Assembly (NCBI RefSeq): GCF_001113365.1
Contig: NZ_CKYA01000002.1
Span: forward strand, 423,312 to 487,311
From: Streptococcus pneumoniae
GTDB lineage: Bacteria; Bacillota; Bacilli; Lactobacillales; Streptococcaceae
Direction of reading: 5' to 3'
DNA length: 64,000 nucleotides
A program made the position numbers and the translations under genes. Each line of letters starts with the position of its first letter. Positions within the stretch are counted from its first letter, which is position 1. The notes under the pieces are model-generated. The model was not told where the DNA came from. It made no database searches and saw nothing but the letters and a program-made list of their open reading frames with translations. Shown one piece after another: positions 48,195-58,040 of this stretch.

Positions 48195-48889
48195 TAAATG
48201 CTGAAAAGTTGTCCTAGCAGAAAGGTAACTCCCATAGTCAAGAGGCCAATAGCGAGGTTCCGAATCATAGCTGTTTTGGTAGGTGCTTTTCCAAGTCTAG
48301 CACTTGTGTAGCCAGTGAGAAGAAGAGCCACACCGACGATAAGGACAGTAGCAGGAATGCGGTATTCACTTGGGAAAATGGTAATTGAAAGCATGGGTGG
48401 TAAGCTACCAAGGAAAAAAGAAATAAAGCTAGAAATGGCAGCGTGCCAAGGATTGGTAAATTCTTCATACTCGATCCCATATTTTTCCTCTACCAGAGCC
48501 TTGAGCGGATTATTTAAAAAGGCTTTGTTGGTGAGAAGTTGGGCTGATGTTTCACACTCACCATTTTGAATATAGGCAGCATAGAGGGAATTTTTGGCTA
48601 GTTCCATATCTTGGTCTAGCAAGAGTTGCTCACGCGCAACGGCTGCTTCCTCAGTATCTTTTTGAGTTGAAACGGATACATATTCTCCACCAGCCATTGA
48701 AAAGGCACCAGCTAGGATAGCCGCAAACCCTGATAAAAAGATAATCCAGATATTGCTCGTGGCACTAGCAACCCCGATAACCACACCAGCAATGGAAATA
48801 ATCCCATCATTTGCACCAAGAACACCAGCACGTAGGATATTTAAACGACCTGCAAAATTTGAATCGATTTCGTGATTTGTTTCTGACAT
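48194..48889 (-). CDS. VIT1/CCC1-family metal transporter
   Basis: 231 residues from the ATG at 48889 (AAGGAGAATAGT upstream), preferred over an in-frame Met 16 codons earlier without a binding site. The family signature RAGVLGANDGIISIAGVVIG in TM1 and GAFSMAGGEYVSVSTQKD in TM2 is clear; a cytoplasmic helical region (about 80-145) and three C-terminal helices follow. Eukaryotic relatives load Fe2+ or Mn2+ into vacuoles; bacterial members probably export iron or manganese. It is a single gene ending at BOX element 5. Confidence 0.9.
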   Translation of the reverse strand: MSETNHEIDSNFAGRLNILRAGVLGANDGIISIAGVVIGVASATSNIWIIFLSGFAAILAGAFSMAGGEYVSVSTQKDTEEAAVAREQLLLDQDMELAKNSLYAAYIQNGECETSAQLLTNKAFLNNPLKALVEEKYGIEYEEFTNPWHAAISSFISFFLGSLPPMLSITIFPSEYRIPATVLIVGVALLLTGYTSARLGKAPTKTAMIRNLAIGLLTMGVTFLLGQLFSI

Positions 48890-49172
48890 ACTATTCTCCT
48901 TTTTATCCAGTATAAAGGAAACAGGTAATGAAATCAATCTTTTAAAAGTATCTTAAAAAAGTTGCACGATTTTAATGATATAAAAATGTCGACCTCTTCT
49001 CTGATAGATCAAACACCAAAGGGAAGGAGCATAGAATAATTTTCGATTACTTTTAGTGACAAAGAATAAATGTTTCGTTCACTTTATAATCGTTTACAAG
49101 AGAACAATTAGTATTAAATCAAATAAAATCCAACTATTTTGCGAACTTTTTTATATTTTTTTCGTAAAAGGC
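48890..49172. other. Non-coding upstream region of the polyamine locus
   Basis: About 280 bp, AT-rich, no gene. A TATAAT occurs near 49093 without a convincing -35; AGTGA and TCACT flank the stretch before it as a loose inverted repeat. I would not call a promoter here. Confidence 0.4.
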
Positions 49173-49201
49173 TTTACAAGTTCTTGGAAACATGATATAG
49201 T
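49173..49201 (+). promoter_or_regulatory. Promoter of the structured RNA/polyamine transcript
   Basis: TTTACA (49173-49178), a 17-bp spacer and TATAGT (49196-49201), predicting +1 near 49208. Confidence 0.65.
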
Positions 49202-49207
49202 AATGAG

Positions 49208-49536
49208 GCTTAGAAAATGAGATGATGTTTTCTAGCAAATATAAACCCGAGTAAAAAACGCCTACGGACAGGCAGGGTTGAATGCCGAAGCGTGGTTGAA
49301 AAACCACATTATTGATAGGGTTAAAAGCCTACTTTTATAAGTTGATGTTAGGATACTTGTCCTAATTCATAAATTTTTAGTGTGGTGAAAGCACACGTCA
49401 TCTTGTGAAACGATCAATAAAGTACGTAATATTTGCTACTAGAGAGTTAGGAAACATCAGGAACAGACATACTCAAAAGAAACAAACATAAAAACGTCAG
49501 AAGATTGCAGAGCAGGTGAAAACCTGCTCTTTTTTC
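49208..49536 (+). ncRNA. Structured RNA or attenuator leader upstream of the polyamine operon (unassigned)
   Basis: Between the promoter and an intrinsic terminator lie about 330 nt dense in hairpins: TAGAAAA/TTTTCTA (49211-49234); AACCC/GGGTT (49244-49279) enclosing GCCT-ACGGAC-AGGC (49260-49273); GTGGTT/AACCAC (49292-49307); TTAGGA/TCCTAA (49348-49365); GTGTG/CACAC (49380-49396). The terminator is GAGCAGGT-GAAA-ACCTGCTC (49510-49529) with six T. No long reading frame is present. I cannot assign a known family. It could be a free-standing RNA, or a leader whose terminator controls read-through into the operon 62 nt on. Confidence 0.6.
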
Positions 49537-49597
49537 ATAAGTATCCTTTAGTTCCTTAGTTTTCATAAGGTCCTAAAAATATGGAAAGGAGTATGTC

Positions 49598-51058
49598 TTG
49601 AAAGAGTTAGATCAAAATCAAGCCCCAATTTATGAGGCCTTGGTGAAGTTACGCAAGAAAAGGATTGTTCCCTTTGATGTTCCAGGTCACAAGCGTGGAC
49701 GGGGAAATCCAGAACTTGTCGAACTCTTAGGAGAAAAATGTGTAGGCATTGATGTCAATTCGATGAAACCCTTGGATAATTTAGGCCATCCCATTTCGAT
49801 TATTCGTGATGCAGAGGAGTTGGCTGCAGATGCTTTTGGAGCTAGCCATGCTTTTCTAATGATTGGTGGAACAACCTCATCGGTACAGACTATGATTTTG
49901 TCAACCTGCAAGGCAGGAGATAAGATTATTCTACCACGAAATGTCCATAAATCTGCTATCAATGCGCTGGTTCTATGTGGTGCCATTCCCATCTATATCG
50001 AGATGAGTGTGAACCCTAAAATTGGTATCGCTTTAGGTCTTGAAAATGACCGTGTAGCACAGGCCATAAAGGATCATCCAGATGCCAAGGCCATTTTGAT
50101 TAACAATCCTACTTACTACGGAATCTGTTCAGACCTAAGGGGATTGACAGAAATGGCTCATGAAGCTGGCATGATGGTTTTGGTAGATGAGGCCCACGGA
50201 GCACATTTGCATTTCACTAATAAACTTCCAATTTCTGCTATGGATGCAGGTGCTGATATGGCAGCAGTCTCCATGCATAAGTCTGGTGGGAGTTTGACCC
50301 AAAGTTCGCTTCTTTTAATCGGGGAGCAGATGAATCCTGAATACGTACGTCAGATTATCAATCTTACCCAGTCAACATCTGCCTCTTACTTGTTGATGGC
50401 TAGTCTGGATATTTCGCGTCGCAACTTGGCTCTTCGAGGTAAAGAGTCTTTTGAAAAGGTCATTGAACTATCAGAGTACGCTCGTCGTGAAATCAATGCT
50501 ATCGGTGGCTACTACGCTTACTCAAAAGAATTAGTAGACGGTGTGTCGGTCTGTGATTTTGACGTGACCAAGCTGTCAGTTTACACTCAGGGGATTGGTT
50601 TAACTGGTATCGAGGTTTATGATCTCCTGCGAGATGAATACGACATTCAGATTGAGTTTGGTGATATTGGTAATATCTTGGCCTATATTTCGATTGGTGA
50701 CCGTATCCAAGACATCGAGCGCTTGGTTGGTGCTTTTGCTGACATCAAGAGACTCTATTCAAGAGATGGAAAAGACTTAATAGCTGGAGAATATATTCAG
50801 CCTGAGTTGGTGCTGTCTCCACAAGAAGCCTTCTATTCGGAGAGAAGAAGTTTGTCTCTAGACGAATCTGTTGGACAAGTCTGTGGGGAATTTGTCATGT
50901 GCTATCCTCCAGGGATTCCTATCTTGGCTCCTGGTGAACGCATTACACGTGACATTGTAGACTATATCCAATTTGCCAAGGAACGTGGTTGCTCCCTCCA
51001 AGGGACGGAAGATCCCGAGGTCAATCACATCAACGTCATTAAGAGAAAGGAGAACTAG
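49598..51058 (+). CDS. speA: Orn/Lys/Arg decarboxylase, probably arginine decarboxylase
   Basis: 486 residues, fold-type I PLP enzyme with the cofactor lysine K228 in SMHKSGGSLTQSS, D-E-A-H-G-A-H before it, and a C-terminal domain ending GERITRDIVDYIQFAKERG. Often annotated lysine decarboxylase; the operon also encodes agmatine deiminase and N-carbamoylputrescine amidase, so arginine to agmatine is the coherent reaction, and I recall the pneumococcal protein being shown to be an arginine decarboxylase. The start is TTG with GAAAGGAGTATG upstream; the nearby ATG hits a stop at once. First gene of a six-gene operon. Confidence 0.9.
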   Translation: MKELDQNQAPIYEALVKLRKKRIVPFDVPGHKRGRGNPELVELLGEKCVGIDVNSMKPLDNLGHPISIIRDAEELAADAFGASHAFLMIGGTTSSVQTMILSTCKAGDKIILPRNVHKSAINALVLCGAIPIYIEMSVNPKIGIALGLENDRVAQAIKDHPDAKAILINNPTYYGICSDLRGLTEMAHEAGMMVLVDEAHGAHLHFTNKLPISAMDAGADMAAVSMHKSGGSLTQSSLLLIGEQMNPEYVRQIINLTQSTSASYLLMASLDISRRNLALRGKESFEKVIELSEYARREINAIGGYYAYSKELVDGVSVCDFDVTKLSVYTQGIGLTGIEVYDLLRDEYDIQIEFGDIGNILAYISIGDRIQDIERLVGAFADIKRLYSRDGKDLIAGEYIQPELVLSPQEAFYSERRSLSLDESVGQVCGEFVMCYPPGIPILAPGERITRDIVDYIQFAKERGCSLQGTEDPEVNHINVIKRKEN

Positions 51059-51919
51059 ATGGATTTATGGTTTTCTGAAGTTCATACTCCAGATGTGAAA
51101 TTATCCCTGAGAACTGCCAAACAACTCTACGCTGGAAAAAGTGAATGGCAGGATATCGAAGTCTTGGATACGCCAGCTTTTGGGAAAATACTGATTTTAA
51201 ATGGGCACGTCTTGTTTTCAGATGCGGATGATTTTGTCTACAATGAAATGACCGTCCACGTTCCCATGGCTGTCCACCCAAATCCCAAGAAAGTCTTGGT
51301 TATTGGGGGTGGTGACGGTGGTGTTGCTCAAGTTTTGACACTGTATCCTGAACTGGAGCAAATCGATATTGTGGAACCAGATGAGATGTTGGTTGAGGTC
51401 TGTCGTGAGTATTTCCCAGACTTTGCTGCGGGGCTAGATGATCCTCGTGTTACCATTTACTATCAAAACGGGCTACGCTTTTTGCGAAACTGTGAAGATG
51501 ACTACGATATTATCATCAACGATGCGACAGATCCATTTGGACATACGGAAGGGCTCTTTACCAAGGAATTTTACGGTAACAGTTATCGGGCTCTTAAAGA
51601 AGACGGTATCATGATCTATCAGCATGGGAGTCCCTTCTTTGACGAGGATGAGTCAGCTTGCCGAAGCATGCACCGCAAGGTCAATCAAGCCTTTCCAATC
51701 AGCCGAGTCTATCAGGCCCATATTCCAACTAGCCCAGCTGGCTATTGGTTGTTTGGATTTGCATCGAAAAAATACCACCCTGTCAAAGATTTTGACAAGG
51801 AAGGCTGGAAAAAACGCCAGCTTTTCACAGAATACTACACTGCAAACTTACACGTGGGAGCCTTTATGTTGCCCAAGTATGTTGAAGACATTTTAGAAGA
51901 AGAGGAAGGAAAAAAATGA
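51059..51919 (+). CDS. speE: Spermidine synthase
   Basis: 286 residues: small N-terminal beta domain, then a Rossmann-type aminopropyltransferase with GGGDGG (83-88) and the catalytic N-D155-A-T-D158 loop. It moves an aminopropyl group from decarboxylated SAM to putrescine. Its ATG follows the speA stop with no gap. No SAM decarboxylase (speD) lies in this window, so the donor must come from elsewhere or the enzyme has another role. The next two genes encode a SAM-free route to the same product. Confidence 0.92.
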   Translation: MDLWFSEVHTPDVKLSLRTAKQLYAGKSEWQDIEVLDTPAFGKILILNGHVLFSDADDFVYNEMTVHVPMAVHPNPKKVLVIGGGDGGVAQVLTLYPELEQIDIVEPDEMLVEVCREYFPDFAAGLDDPRVTIYYQNGLRFLRNCEDDYDIIINDATDPFGHTEGLFTKEFYGNSYRALKEDGIMIYQHGSPFFDEDESACRSMHRKVNQAFPISRVYQAHIPTSPAGYWLFGFASKKYHPVKDFDKEGWKKRQLFTEYYTANLHVGAFMLPKYVEDILEEEEGKK

Positions 51920-53175
51920 GTCGTTTACTAGTTATTGGATGTGGGGGCGTTGCCCAAGTTGCTATTTCAAAGATTTGTCAAGATAGCGAAACGTTTAAAG
52001 AAATTATGATTGCTAGCCGTACTAAGTCAAAATGCGATGACTTGAAATCGAAGCTAGAAGGTAAAACAAGTGCAAAGATTGATACTGCTGCTCTTGATGC
52101 AGATAATGTTCAAGAAGTCATTGCCTTGATTGAAAGCTACAAGCCAGAAGCTGTTTTGAACGTAGCTCTGCCTTATCAAGATTTAACCATTATGGATGCT
52201 TGTTTGGCTACAGGTGTCCACTATATCGATACAGCTAACTACGAGGCAGAGGATACAGAAGACCCTGAGTGGTGTGCTATCTATGAGAAACGTTGTAAGG
52301 AACTTGGTTTTACAGCCTACTTTGACTACTCATGGCAATGGGCTTATCAGGAGAAATTTAAAGAGGCAGGCTTGACTGCTCTGCTTGGATCTGGCTTTGA
52401 CCCAGGTGTAACCAGCGTTTTTTCAGCTTACGCCCTTAAACATTATTTTGATGAAATCCACTATATCGACATTTTAGACTGTAATGGTGGTGACCACGGT
52501 TATCCATTTGCGACAAACTTTAACCCAGAAATCAATCTACGCGAGGTTTCTGCGCCAGGTTCTTACTGGGAAGATGGGAAATGGGTTGAGGTTGAAGCTA
52601 TGTCTATCAAGCGTGAGTACGATTTCCCTCAGGTCGGACAAAAAGACATGTATCTCCTTCACCATGAAGAAATTGAATCGCTAGCTAAAAATATTCCAGG
52701 CGTTAAACGCATTCGTTTCTTTATGACTTTTGGTCAATCTTATCTAACTCATATGAAATGCTTGGAAAATGTCGGACTCCTTCGTACAGATACTATTAAC
52801 TTTAACGGCCAAGACATCGTTCCGATTCAATTTTTGAAAGCCTTGCTTCCAGATCCTGCTAGCCTTGGCCCACGTACTGTAGGTAAAACCAATATTGGAT
52901 GTATCTTTACAGGTGTAAAAGATGGCGTTGAAAAGACCATCTACATCTACAATGTTTGCGACCATCAGGAATGTTACGCAGAAGTTGGTTCACAAGCCAT
53001 TTCTTACACGACTGGCGTTCCAGCTATGATTGGGACAAAATTGGTTATGAACGGTACTTGGAAACAAGCTGGAGTGTATAACCTTGAGGAGTTAGATCCA
53101 GATCCATTCATGGAAGCTTTGAATGAGTATGGTTTGCCATGGGTTGTGGTTGAAAATCCACAAATGGTGGACTAA
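51916..53175 (+). CDS. Carboxy(nor)spermidine dehydrogenase (saccharopine dehydrogenase-like)
   Basis: 419 residues with an N-terminal NAD(P) fold (RLLVIGCGGVAQVAISKI) and the saccharopine-dehydrogenase-like C-terminal domain. It condenses putrescine or diaminopropane with aspartate semialdehyde and reduces the imine to carboxyspermidine or carboxynorspermidine. It is often annotated lys9/lys1, but the neighbouring nspC settles the polyamine role. It overlaps speE by 4 nt and touches nspC by one base. Confidence 0.9.
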   Translation: MSRLLVIGCGGVAQVAISKICQDSETFKEIMIASRTKSKCDDLKSKLEGKTSAKIDTAALDADNVQEVIALIESYKPEAVLNVALPYQDLTIMDACLATGVHYIDTANYEAEDTEDPEWCAIYEKRCKELGFTAYFDYSWQWAYQEKFKEAGLTALLGSGFDPGVTSVFSAYALKHYFDEIHYIDILDCNGGDHGYPFATNFNPEINLREVSAPGSYWEDGKWVEVEAMSIKREYDFPQVGQKDMYLLHHEEIESLAKNIPGVKRIRFFMTFGQSYLTHMKCLENVGLLRTDTINFNGQDIVPIQFLKALLPDPASLGPRTVGKTNIGCIFTGVKDGVEKTIYIYNVCDHQECYAEVGSQAISYTTGVPAMIGTKLVMNGTWKQAGVYNLEELDPDPFMEALNEYGLPWVVVENPQMVD

Positions 53176-54302
53176 TGAAGCTAGAACAAGTACCAACACC
53201 AGCTTACGTCATTGACTTAGCAAAGTTAGAAGGCAACTGCCGCATTTTACAATATGTACAAGAAGAGGCTGGTTGTAAGGTTTTGCTTGCCCAGAAGGCA
53301 TATTCCCTCTACAAAACCTATCCCTTGATTAGCCAGTATCTATCTGGCACAACTGCAAGTGGTCTCTATGAAGCTAAGCTCGCTAGAGAAGAGTTCTCGG
53401 GAGAAGTCCATGTCTTTGCGCCAGCCTTTAAGGATGCAGACTTGGAGGAATTGCTGGAGATAACGGACCATATCGTCTTTAACTCAGAGAGACAGTTGCG
53501 TAAACATGGGGCCCGTTGTCGTGAGGCTGGTGTCAGTGTTGGTTTGCGCCTTAACCCTCAGTGTTCAACTCAAGGAGATCACGCTCTCTATGATCCTTGC
53601 GCACCAGGTTCTCGATTTGGAGTTACTATAGACAAGATTCCGAGTGATTTGCTGGAATTGGTAGACGGCCTTCATTTTCACACCCTTTGCGAGCAGGGAG
53701 CAGATGATTTAGAGACAACTTTGAAAGCAGTAGAAGCGCAGTTTGATTCGTACTTACATGAGGTCAAATGGCTCAATATGGGGGGCGGACACCACATCAC
53801 AAGAGAAGGTTATGATGTAGATTTGCTGATTTCAGAAATCAAGCGTATCCGAGAAACTTACAATCTTGAGGTCTATATCGAGCCGGGTGAAGCCATTGCG
53901 CTCAATGCGGGTTATCTAGCAACTGAGATATTAGATATTGTCGAAAACGGTATGGAAATCTTGGTTTTAGATGCCTCTGCGACTTGCCATATGCCTGACG
54001 TACTTGAGATGCCCTATCGTCCACCTTTGAGAAATGGCTTTGAGGCACAGGAAAAAGCCCATACCTACAGACTTTCTTCCAATACCTGTCTGACGGGTGA
54101 TGTAATTGGTGATTATAGCTTTGAAAATCCAGTCCAAATCGGAGACAGACTTTATTTCGAAGACATGGCCATTTATTCTTTTGTCAAAAATAATACCTTT
54201 AATGGTATTGGATTGCCAAGTCTCTATCTCATGGACGAACAGGGAGACTGCAGCTTAATCAAAGCTTTTGGCTATCAAGATTTTAAAGGGAGATTATCAT
54301 GA
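53175..54302 (+). CDS. nspC: Carboxynorspermidine/carboxyspermidine decarboxylase
   Basis: 375 residues, fold-type III (alanine racemase-like) PLP decarboxylase. The cofactor lysine is K41 in [10 protein letters not shown]; the phosphate-binding region appears in [10 protein letters not shown] and [13 protein letters not shown]. The dimer-interface cysteine lies in [15 protein letters not shown]. It removes CO2 from carboxyspermidine to give spermidine. Overlaps aguA by 4 nt. Confidence 0.94.
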   Translation: MKLEQVPTPAYVIDLAKLEGNCRILQYVQEEAGCKVLLAQKAYSLYKTYPLISQYLSGTTASGLYEAKLAREEFSGEVHVFAPAFKDADLEELLEITDHIVFNSERQLRKHGARCREAGVSVGLRLNPQCSTQGDHALYDPCAPGSRFGVTIDKIPSDLLELVDGLHFHTLCEQGADDLETTLKAVEAQFDSYLHEVKWLNMGGGHHITREGYDVDLLISEIKRIRETYNLEVYIEPGEAIALNAGYLATEILDIVENGMEILVLDASATCHMPDVLEMPYRPPLRNGFEAQEKAHTYRLSSNTCLTGDVIGDYSFENPVQIGDRLYFEDMAIYSFVKNNTFNGIGLPSLYLMDEQGDCSLIKAFGYQDFKGRLS

Positions 54303-55384
54303 TGGACAGTCCAAAAAAATTAGGCTATCGTATGCCAGCAGAGTACGAACCCCATCATGGAACCTTGATGATCTGGCCTACAAGACCAGGTTCATGGCCC
54401 TTTCAAGGAAAGGCTGCTAAAAGAGCTTTCAGCCAGATTATTAAGACCATAGCAGAAGGGGAAAACGTTTATCTCTTGGTGGAGCGGGACTATCTATCAG
54501 AAGCCCAATCTTATCTTGGAGACAAGGTTGTTTATTTAGACATCCCCACCAATGATGCCTGGGCGCGTGATACAGGTCCGACCATTCTTGTCAATGATGA
54601 AGGCCAGAAATTAGCCGTGGATTGGTCTTTCAATGCTTGGGGTGGAGCTGTAGATGGTCTCTACCAAGACTATGAATTTGATGATCAAGTAGCCAGTCGT
54701 TTTGCTGAGGCCTTGGCAATGCCTGTTTACGATGCCAAACCTTTTGTGCTAGAAGGCGGAGCGATACACAGCGATGGTCAAGGAACCATTCTTGTGACTG
54801 AAAGTTGCCTTCTCAGTGCTGGTCGAAATCCTCATCTTAGTAAAGAGGAAATTGAGAATACCTTATTAGAGTGCCTTGGAGCTGAAAAAGTTATCTGGCT
54901 TCCTTATGGTATTTATCAGGATGAAACCAATGAACACGTTGACAATGTTGCAGCCTTTGTTGGTCCTGCTGAGCTTGTTTTGGCTTGGACAGACGACAAA
55001 AGCGATCCTCAATATGCTATGTCAGCAGCTGATTTAGCACTTTTAGAAAAGGAAACAGATGCAAAAGGTCGTCACTTCACCATTCATAAACTTCCAATTC
55101 CAGCTCTTCATCAAGTTGTAACCAAAGAGGATTTGCCAGGCTACATCTATGAAGAAGGAGAAGAAGAGCGATACGCAGGTGAACGACTAGCAGCTTCCTA
55201 CGTAAATTTTTATATCGCCAACAAGGCTGTCCTTGTTCCTCAGTTTCAGGATAAAAACGACCAAGTGGCCTTAGATATCCTCAGTAAGTGTTTCCCAGAC
55301 CGTAAAGTTGTCGGAATACCAGCCAGAGATATTCTTTTAGGTGGTGGCAATATCCACTGTATCACCCAACAAATCCCAGAATAG
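54299..55384 (+). CDS. aguA: Agmatine deiminase
   Basis: 361 residues of the peptidyl-arginine-deiminase-like fold. The nucleophile is C354 in [37 protein letters not shown] and [10 protein letters not shown] supply the other active-site residues. It converts agmatine to N-carbamoylputrescine and ammonia. The first of two adjacent ATGs is taken (AAGGGAG upstream); it overlaps the nspC stop. An aguB follows after 9 nt. Confidence 0.95.
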   Translation: MMDSPKKLGYRMPAEYEPHHGTLMIWPTRPGSWPFQGKAAKRAFSQIIKTIAEGENVYLLVERDYLSEAQSYLGDKVVYLDIPTNDAWARDTGPTILVNDEGQKLAVDWSFNAWGGAVDGLYQDYEFDDQVASRFAEALAMPVYDAKPFVLEGGAIHSDGQGTILVTESCLLSAGRNPHLSKEEIENTLLECLGAEKVIWLPYGIYQDETNEHVDNVAAFVGPAELVLAWTDDKSDPQYAMSAADLALLEKETDAKGRHFTIHKLPIPALHQVVTKEDLPGYIYEEGEEERYAGERLAASYVNFYIANKAVLVPQFQDKNDQVALDILSKCFPDRKVVGIPARDILLGGGNIHCITQQIPE

Positions 55385-55393
55385 GAGAAAAAG

Positions 55394-56269
55394 ATGAGAA
55401 ATGTAAGAGTTGCAGCCATTCAGATGCAATGTGCCAAGGATGTGGCAACAAATATTCAAACAGCAGAGCGTTTAGTACGTCAGGCTGCAGAACAAGGCGC
55501 CCAAATCATTCTCTTACCGGAGTTGTTTGAACGTCCATACTTTTGTCAGGAACGTCAGTATGACTACTACCAGCATGCCCAATCCGTAGCAGAAAATACT
55601 GCCATTCAGCATTTTAAGGTGATTGCTAAGGAACTACAAGTTGTTTTACCGATCAGTTTCTATGAAAAAGATGGCAATGTCTTGTATAACTCTATTGCCG
55701 TCATTGATGCAGATGGGGAAGTGCTGGGCGTTTATCGGAAGACCCACATACCAGACGACCATTACTATCAAGAGAAGTTTTATTTCACACCCGGTAACAC
55801 AGGTTTCAAGGTCTGGGATACTCGCTATGCCAAGATTGGGATTGGTATCTGTTGGGATCAATGGTTCCCTGAAACAGCGCGCTGTCTTGCGTTAAATGGT
55901 GCTGAATTGCTCTTTTATCCAACTGCTATTGGCTCTGAGCCTATCCTAGATACGGATAGTTGTGGTCATTGGCAACGTACTATGCAAGGACACGCAGCAG
56001 CAAATATTGTTCCAGTCATTGCAGCCAATCGTTATGGATTAGAGGAAGTCATTCCAAGTGAGGAAAATGGTGGGCAGAGTTCCAGTCTTGACTTCTATGG
56101 TTCGTCCTTTATGACGGATGAAACAGGAGATATTCTAAAACGAGCTGAAAGACAAGAAGAAGCTGTTCTGTTAGCCACTTATGACCTTGACAAGGGAGCA
56201 AGCGAACGCCTAAACTGGGGCTTGTTTCGAGATAGAAGACCCGAAATGTATCAACGAATTACGGATTAG
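55394..56269 (+). CDS. aguB: N-carbamoylputrescine amidase
   Basis: 291 residues of the nitrilase superfamily with the triad E43 (LLPELFERPYF), K116 (VYRKTHIPD) and C153 (GIGICWDQWFPE). It hydrolyses N-carbamoylputrescine to putrescine, CO2 and ammonia. Last gene of the polyamine operon. With speA and aguA it completes arginine to putrescine without ornithine. Confidence 0.95.
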   Translation: MRNVRVAAIQMQCAKDVATNIQTAERLVRQAAEQGAQIILLPELFERPYFCQERQYDYYQHAQSVAENTAIQHFKVIAKELQVVLPISFYEKDGNVLYNSIAVIDADGEVLGVYRKTHIPDDHYYQEKFYFTPGNTGFKVWDTRYAKIGIGICWDQWFPETARCLALNGAELLFYPTAIGSEPILDTDSCGHWQRTMQGHAAANIVPVIAANRYGLEEVIPSEENGGQSSSLDFYGSSFMTDETGDILKRAERQEEAVLLATYDLDKGASERLNWGLFRDRRPEMYQRITD

Positions 56270-56303
56270 TATGGGAGAAATGAGAGATTCATTCTGCTAG
56301 ACT

Positions 56304-56410
56304 CGTTTTCACTAGCAATTATAGGGATGCTAGGTCATCTAGCAAGTGAATTTTATATTTTAACCCTCTAAGGCTTTCTCGCGCTTTGATGCGAGGAGCT
56401 TTTCTGTTTA
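56304..56410 (+). terminator. End-of-operon hairpins after aguB
   Basis: A long imperfect hairpin (TTCACTAGCA near 56309 pairing with TAGCAAGTGAA near 56338) is followed by CTCGC/GCGAG flanked by AAGGCT and AGCTTTT (about 56370-56404), the more convincing terminator. Confidence 0.65.
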
Positions 56411-56459
56411 AGCTTTATCAATAAAACATGCTATAATAGTTGCAGAAAGGTTGGTATTT

Positions 56460-57161
56460 ATGGCTAGGATATTGGTTATTGAAGACAATAGTGACATTCA
56501 AGAGATTTTACGAACACTTCTTACTGAGGAGCATGAGGTAATTCAAGCCTTTTCTGGTACAGAAGGAATCATGCGTTTTGACCAAGGGGAGATTGACCTT
56601 GTTTTACTCGATATCATGCTTCCTGGGAAAAATGGGGATCAGGTTTTAAAAGCCATCAGGGAACAAAGTCAAACTCCAGTCATTATGCTAACGGCTTTGA
56701 GCGATAAGAAGTTAATCAGTCAATACCTCTTAGACGGTGCCAATGATTACATAGTCAAACCTTTTGATTTGGACGAAGTCTTTGCTAGAGTTACTGTTCA
56801 ACTGCGCCAAAGTGCAGAAAAACAGCCTGTGGAAATAGTAAAAACTGAAAATCTGCCACAAAACTTGAAAAATATCCAGTTTGATGCAGAAAGTTTTGAA
56901 ATCAAAAATAGTCAGGAAACGATTCGTCTTGCCAAGAAAGAATGCTTGATTCTCCAAACTCTCCTCAAACATCCTAAGAAAATTTTTACCAAGGAAGAAC
57001 TTTATGAATTGGTCTGGGAGGATAGCTATCTACCTGGAGATAATACCCTCAATACGCATTTGAGTAATCTTCGTAAAAAATTAAACCAGCTTGACCCAAA
57101 TCAAGAATATATTGAAACCATCTGGGGCGTTGGGGTAAGATTAAAAGGAGACAAGCAATGA
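56460..57161 (+). CDS. OmpR-family response regulator
   Basis: 233 residues: receiver domain (1-115) with acidic E8-D9 and phospho-acceptor D51 (LVLLDIMLPG), K-P-F switch (VKPFDLDEV), then a winged-helix DNA-binding domain (about 135-230, NTHLSNLRKKL, WGVGVRLKG). I use ATG 46 nt or so downstream of a TATAAT, with GAAAGG upstream, rather than the in-frame TTG at 56451. It overlaps the kinase gene by 4 nt. The pair most resembles regulators of peptide-antibiotic transporters and probably controls the convergent ABC genes (inference). Confidence 0.92.
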   Translation: MARILVIEDNSDIQEILRTLLTEEHEVIQAFSGTEGIMRFDQGEIDLVLLDIMLPGKNGDQVLKAIREQSQTPVIMLTALSDKKLISQYLLDGANDYIVKPFDLDEVFARVTVQLRQSAEKQPVEIVKTENLPQNLKNIQFDAESFEIKNSQETIRLAKKECLILQTLLKHPKKIFTKEELYELVWEDSYLPGDNTLNTHLSNLRKKLNQLDPNQEYIETIWGVGVRLKGDKQ

Positions 57162-58036
57162 CCTACATGATAATCTTTGTTCTACTGATACTCCTAATTA
57201 TTTTATCGATTGCATTGATTCGCTACCATCTAGTACTTAAAAACTTGAGTCAACAGATTGAAGACAAGATTCTCACAGGTAGTATGAAAAGAGTCGGAGT
57301 CAGCATTTTTTCCAAACATTTTTTACAACTCTACCAGCAGATTGAGAATCTATTCCAGGAAGTGGAACAATCTCGATTGGTTATGAAAAGGGAAAAACAG
57401 ACTCTGGATATGGCCATCAGCAATATCGCCCATGATATTCGGACACCTTTGACTATCGCTTCAGGCTACACCCAACAATTGATAAAGTCTCCTGAAGACA
57501 AATCAGAAACCCTACAAAAAATAGCCCAGCATCTTGATTTAGTTTCCAAACGTTTAGAGGCTCTCCTAGAATATCGTCGTTTGATGGAAGGAGCTGTCAA
57601 ACCGAAACTGGAAGAAGTGGATTTTTCAGCTTTTATCACCAAAAAGACTCTGGCTTATTATGATGTTTTTCAGGCTGCAAATATCACGCTTGATTTTAAG
57701 GTTGAAGCTGGTTTAACAATGAGGACTGATGAAGACTTACTGGATCGAATTTTACAAAATTTGCTTGGGAATGTCCTCAAACATGGCAAGGAAGAAGCGC
57801 GTCTATCTTTGCGAAAGGAAAAGGAACAGCTTGTCTTAGAGGTTGCAAACCTTGTCAAACAGCCCATCAAAAAAATAGAAAATCTCAGCAACCGTTTTTA
57901 TTCTGAAAATCTATCAGACACCGAAGAATCCTCTGGTTTAGGTCTTTATATCACTGAGGAATTATGTCATCTTCTCGGTGCAGAAATGAAACTAAGCACA
58001 GATGGGCAGTGGTTATCGGTTTTCATTTACTTTTAA
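57158..58036 (+). CDS. Sensor histidine kinase, short with one N-terminal TM
   Basis: 292 residues. One hydrophobic helix (about 3-22) and no extracellular sensor domain, then a coiled linker, the HisKA domain with H92 in NIAHDIRTPL, and a HATPase domain (N-box QNLLGNVLKHG, G-box SSGLGLYI). Kinases of this build often sense through a partner membrane protein such as an ABC permease. It converges on the ABC genes, sharing a terminator. Confidence 0.9.
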   Translation: MTYMIIFVLLILLIILSIALIRYHLVLKNLSQQIEDKILTGSMKRVGVSIFSKHFLQLYQQIENLFQEVEQSRLVMKREKQTLDMAISNIAHDIRTPLTIASGYTQQLIKSPEDKSETLQKIAQHLDLVSKRLEALLEYRRLMEGAVKPKLEEVDFSAFITKKTLAYYDVFQAANITLDFKVEAGLTMRTDEDLLDRILQNLLGNVLKHGKEEARLSLRKEKEQLVLEVANLVKQPIKKIENLSNRFYSENLSDTEESSGLGLYITEELCHLLGAEMKLSTDGQWLSVFIYF

Positions 58037-58040
58037 CGAA

